Part shown: positions 61,702-64,000 of the stretch, piece after piece
Layout: every line of letters starts with the position of its first letter
Numbering within the stretch: position 1 is the stretch's first letter
DNA from: Sutcliffiella rhizosphaerae
GTDB taxonomy: Bacteria; Bacillota; Bacilli; Bacillales; Bacillaceae_I
Length of the DNA stretch: 64,000 nucleotides
Assembly (NCBI RefSeq): GCF_917563925.1
Contig: NZ_CAKJTJ010000006.1
Location: 1 to 64,000, forward strand
Direction of reading: 5' to 3'
Notes under the pieces: generated by a model
The model's input: the letters and a program-made list of their open reading frames with translations, nothing else
Database searches by the model: none
What the model was told of the DNA's origin: nothing
Made by a program: the position numbers and the translations under genes

Positions 61702-63639
61702 ATGAGTGCAATTTCTGGCATTTTCAACCTTAATAACGAACCAGTTCCTTTTGAATGTAGTTCTGCTTTAATGGGGCATTTAAACAAGTACCCAACAAAT
61801 GATACTGGTACTTTTTTAGTAGAGAATATATTTCTAGGATGCCATGCACAATGGATTACACCTGAATCGATTGGAGAAAAGTTGCCATACTACGACCACC
61901 AAAGGAAACTTGCTATAACTGCTGACGCAATTATTGACAATCGAGAGGAACTCTTTGAAAGATTACAAATAAGAAAGAATCTTAAAGAAGATACTACTGA
62001 TAGTGAATTGATATTACGGGCATATGAAAAGTGGGGGGAAGAATCCCCAAAGTTTTTACTTGGAGACTTTGCTTATATGATATGGGATGAGAAAAATCGT
62101 AAGTTTTTTGGAGCGAGAGATTTTTCTGGAAGCAGGCCACTTTACTATTATGGCAACCAACATACATTTGCTTTTTGCACAACAATGGAGGCATTGATGC
62201 AATTGCCTTTCGTATCAAAAGAATTGAATGAGGATTGGATCGCCCAATTTTTAGCTATTTCTGCTGTAGTGGATGCTGTAGACAGTTCCATCACTCCTTT
62301 TCAGAAGATAAAGCAAGTTCCACCTTCACATTGTATAACAATCAATAATAAGAAAATTACTTTGAAAAAATACTGTGAGCTTCAACCTGAGAAGCCTCTA
62401 ATACTCAAATCTTCTGAGGAATATGTAGAAGCATTTCAAGATGTTTTTCGAGAGGCTGTCAAGTCAAGGCTACGGACTTTTCGTCAAATAGGTGCTCATC
62501 TTAGCGGAGGGTTGGATTCTAGCTCAGTGGTTAGTTATGCAGCTATGGAGTTAGGTGGTAAAAAGCCATTACACACCTTCAGTTATATTCCAACAAGTGA
62601 TTTTGTTGATTACACGCCAAAACGATTATTAGCCGATGAACGACCTTTCATCAATAAAACGGTGAATTTTATTGGCGGATTGAAAGACTCCTATTTTGAT
62701 TTTAAAGAGAGGAACTCTTACACAGATATAGATGATTATTTAGATATTTTAGAAATGCCTTATAAATTCTTTGAAAATTCATTTTGGGTAAAAGGAATGT
62801 TTGAAAAATCGCAAAAAATGAATGTAGGAGTTTTATTGAATGGAGGTAGAGGTAATTTTACTATTTCTTGGGGGCATGCAATGAACTACTATGCAGAACT
62901 TATGAAAAAGATGAAATTACTTAAGCTTATAAATGAGTTAAATCAGTACAGCAAGAAAGCAGGAGGTGCAAGATTTCGTAGAGTGCCTTTTGTTGCAAAA
63001 TTAGCCTTTCCTTTTTTAAATAAAGCCTTTCCTCAACTACAAACTTATATTTTTCCAAAATTAATTAATGAAGACTTTGCAAGTAACACAAATGTTTTTA
63101 AACTACTTCAGGAACATGGACTTAACCACACCGGATGGTCTAGTAGTACGGACATATATGAGCAAAGAAGGAAGCATTTTCAAGATTTATTTCATTGGAA
63201 TGCAACAAATACATTCGCAGCAAAATTATCCTTAAAATATTCAGTTTGGAAACGTGATGCCACAAATGACCTTCGAATCGTGAAATTTTGTTTATCTGTT
63301 CCAGAAGACCAATATGTTTCAAATGGAATGGATAGAGCACTTATTCGTAGGGCTACAAAGAATTACTTGCCTGATGAGGTAAGATTGAATCAACGTGTAA
63401 GGGGAGTTCAAGGAGCAGACTGGCTGCATAGAATGAGACCCCATTGGGAGCAAGTAATTATTGAGATGGAAGAACTAAGTGTCAATGAAAGTACAATGAG
63501 GTACCTAGATCCACAAACGATAAAAGCAGCTCTTCAAAAGGCAAAACAAGGATTTCATTCTGAAGACGCTACAGATCCACTCATTAGAGTACTAATGCGT
63601 AGTTTAATATTTCATCGGTTTTTACAAAGAGTTTCATGA
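61702..63639 (+). CDS. Lasso-peptide cyclase (asparagine synthetase-like)
   Basis: The 645-residue AsnB-like protein has residue 2 as Ser (MSAISGIF) where glutamine-using synthetases have Cys, so the glutaminase half is inactive; this is usual for lasso macrolactam synthetases. The synthetase half has the PP-loop SGGLDSSSVVSY near residue 269. It would activate the Asp/Glu side chain of the precursor and close the ring onto the N-terminal amine. The precursor gene follows after 14 bases. AGGAGAA precedes the ATG. Confidence 0.9.
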   Translation: MSAISGIFNLNNEPVPFECSSALMGHLNKYPTNDTGTFLVENIFLGCHAQWITPESIGEKLPYYDHQRKLAITADAIIDNREELFERLQIRKNLKEDTTDSELILRAYEKWGEESPKFLLGDFAYMIWDEKNRKFFGARDFSGSRPLYYYGNQHTFAFCTTMEALMQLPFVSKELNEDWIAQFLAISAVVDAVDSSITPFQKIKQVPPSHCITINNKKITLKKYCELQPEKPLILKSSEEYVEAFQDVFREAVKSRLRTFRQIGAHLSGGLDSSSVVSYAAMELGGKKPLHTFSYIPTSDFVDYTPKRLLADERPFINKTVNFIGGLKDSYFDFKERNSYTDIDDYLDILEMPYKFFENSFWVKGMFEKSQKMNVGVLLNGGRGNFTISWGHAMNYYAELMKKMKLLKLINELNQYSKKAGGARFRRVPFVAKLAFPFLNKAFPQLQTYIFPKLINEDFASNTNVFKLLQEHGLNHTGWSSSTDIYEQRRKHFQDLFHWNATNTFAAKLSLKYSVWKRDATNDLRIVKFCLSVPEDQYVSNGMDRALIRRATKNYLPDEVRLNQRVRGVQGADWLHRMRPHWEQVIIEMEELSVNESTMRYLDPQTIKAALQKAKQGFHSEDATDPLIRVLMRSLIFHRFLQRVS

Positions 63640-63653
63640 AGGGAGGTGAGAGC

Positions 63654-63788
63654 ATGAAGAAAGAATGGCAAGAACCACAATTAGAAGTTTTAAATATTAC
63701 AATGACCATGGCTAACCCGCATAGTGGTAATCACCTCGACTATACTTATGAAGAGGGAACCCCTAGAGAAGACCTTACTTGGAGCTAA
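63654..63788 (+). CDS. Lasso-peptide precursor
   Basis: The ATG follows GGGAGGTGAG. The 44-residue peptide begins MKKEWQEPQLEVLNITMTMA, matching the leader of paeninodin-type Bacillales lasso precursors (W..P.LEVL....TMA). The C-terminal part has NPHSGNHLD, then YTYEEG and ends EDLTWS. With the expected threonine at -2 of the leader, the core starts at Ala20 and its first acidic residue is position 10; starting one residue later makes it Asp9. Core start is therefore uncertain. The final Ser is the residue paeninodin kinases modify. Confidence 0.85.
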   Translation: MKKEWQEPQLEVLNITMTMANPHSGNHLDYTYEEGTPREDLTWS

Positions 63789-63807
63789 ATAAAAAAGACT
63801 CCTTCTT

Positions 63808-63841
63808 GTCCTTATACTACTGCGGTATAAGGACTTTTTTT
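63808..63841 (+). terminator. Strong terminator after the lasso precursor
   Basis: GTCCTTATAC and GTATAAGGAC form a perfect 10-bp stem, followed by seven T residues. It should raise precursor mRNA relative to downstream genes. Confidence 0.93.
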
Positions 63842-63868
63842 CTGGGATATTGAGGAGGAAAATATTAA

Positions 63869-63916
63869 GTGTTCCATCTTATAAAACTTCTTGACTATGT
63901 TCTAGTTAAGTGGTAA
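63869..63916 (+). CDS. Very short possible ORF
   Basis: GAGGAGG at 63852-63858 is followed after ten bases by GTG and 15 codons (MFHLIKLLDYVLVKW) ending TAA. The perfect ribosome binding site is notable, but the peptide is too short to identify. It may be the truncated start of a downstream lasso gene, or chance. Confidence 0.25.
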   Translation: MFHLIKLLDYVLVKW

Positions 63917-63931
63917 TTTAACTATATAGCG

Positions 63932-63942
63932 TTCTTAATAAT
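63932..63942 (+). promoter_or_regulatory. SinR-like box near the right edge
   Basis: GTTCTTAATAA again, in an AT-rich stretch following TTGACT at 63891. It probably belongs to the regulatory region of the next, unseen gene. Confidence 0.5.
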
Positions 63943-64000
63943 GAATTATAAGTTGGTTATATGCAATTATACCCTTGATTTTTTTTTTGCTACCAATGTT

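Noticed and set aside
61702..63639. Ordinary asparagine synthetase
   Set aside because: Ser replaces the N-terminal catalytic Cys, and a lasso-type precursor follows immediately.

Overview
The window looks like chromosomal DNA of a low-GC, spore-forming firmicute of the family Bacillaceae. Core genes lie in the order familiar from Bacillus subtilis: uvrBA, yvlBCD, hprK-lgt-yvoD-ppaX-yvoF, hisZGDBHAFI, yvcD, trxB, yvcI-rapZ-yvcK-whiA-crh, clpP, rpoN, cggR-gapA-pgk-tpiA-gpmI-eno and secG. The proteins resemble, but are not identical to, their B. subtilis counterparts. The genus cannot be fixed from the sequence alone.

Layout. Bases 1-120 are the last two domains of a group IIC intron whose body lies to the left. 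Bases 156-38821 are mostly housekeeping: nucleotide excision repair behind a LexA box, an envelope-stress operon behind a sigma-W promoter, carbon-catabolite signalling (HprK and Crh), lipoprotein maturation, the complete histidine pathway, thioredoxin reductase, the RapZ/YvcK/WhiA cluster, ClpP behind a CtsR box, a tRNA-Arg, RpoN and the central glycolytic operon under CggR. A short decayed stretch at 27.7-29.2 kb holds three gene remnants: a small metal-binding-type domain, a frameshifted sortase-anchored surface protein and a fibronectin III tail.

Bases 38839-58680 form a biofilm/exopolysaccharide island. A SinR-type repressor and a SinI-type antirepressor that is easily missed (44 aa, GTG start, overlapping sinR) sit directly upstream of an eps operon: chain-length/kinase pair epsAB, an EAR-type antitermination RNA, epsC, glycosyltransferases, an EpsG-type polymerase, epsL, epsM, epsN, then a second block of glycosyltransferases, a pyruvyltransferase and an ABC-type flippase. 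A large phage-tailspike-like beta-helix protein is encoded convergently at 58.8-61.5 kb. The window ends in the beginning of a lasso-peptide cluster: an AsnB-like cyclase lacking the glutaminase cysteine, followed by an unlisted 44-residue precursor.

The unifying signal is a GTTCTTAATAA-like sequence, often palindromic, that recurs before the zinc-ribbon gene, at the eps promoter, between epsB and the EAR element, just after the lasso cyclase promoter and again beyond the precursor. Several copies are spaced exactly 20 bp apart. This matches what is known of SinR operators and suggests that one biofilm switch controls exopolysaccharide, a putative depolymerase region and a lasso peptide. Base composition was judged only by eye, and no database search was possible.
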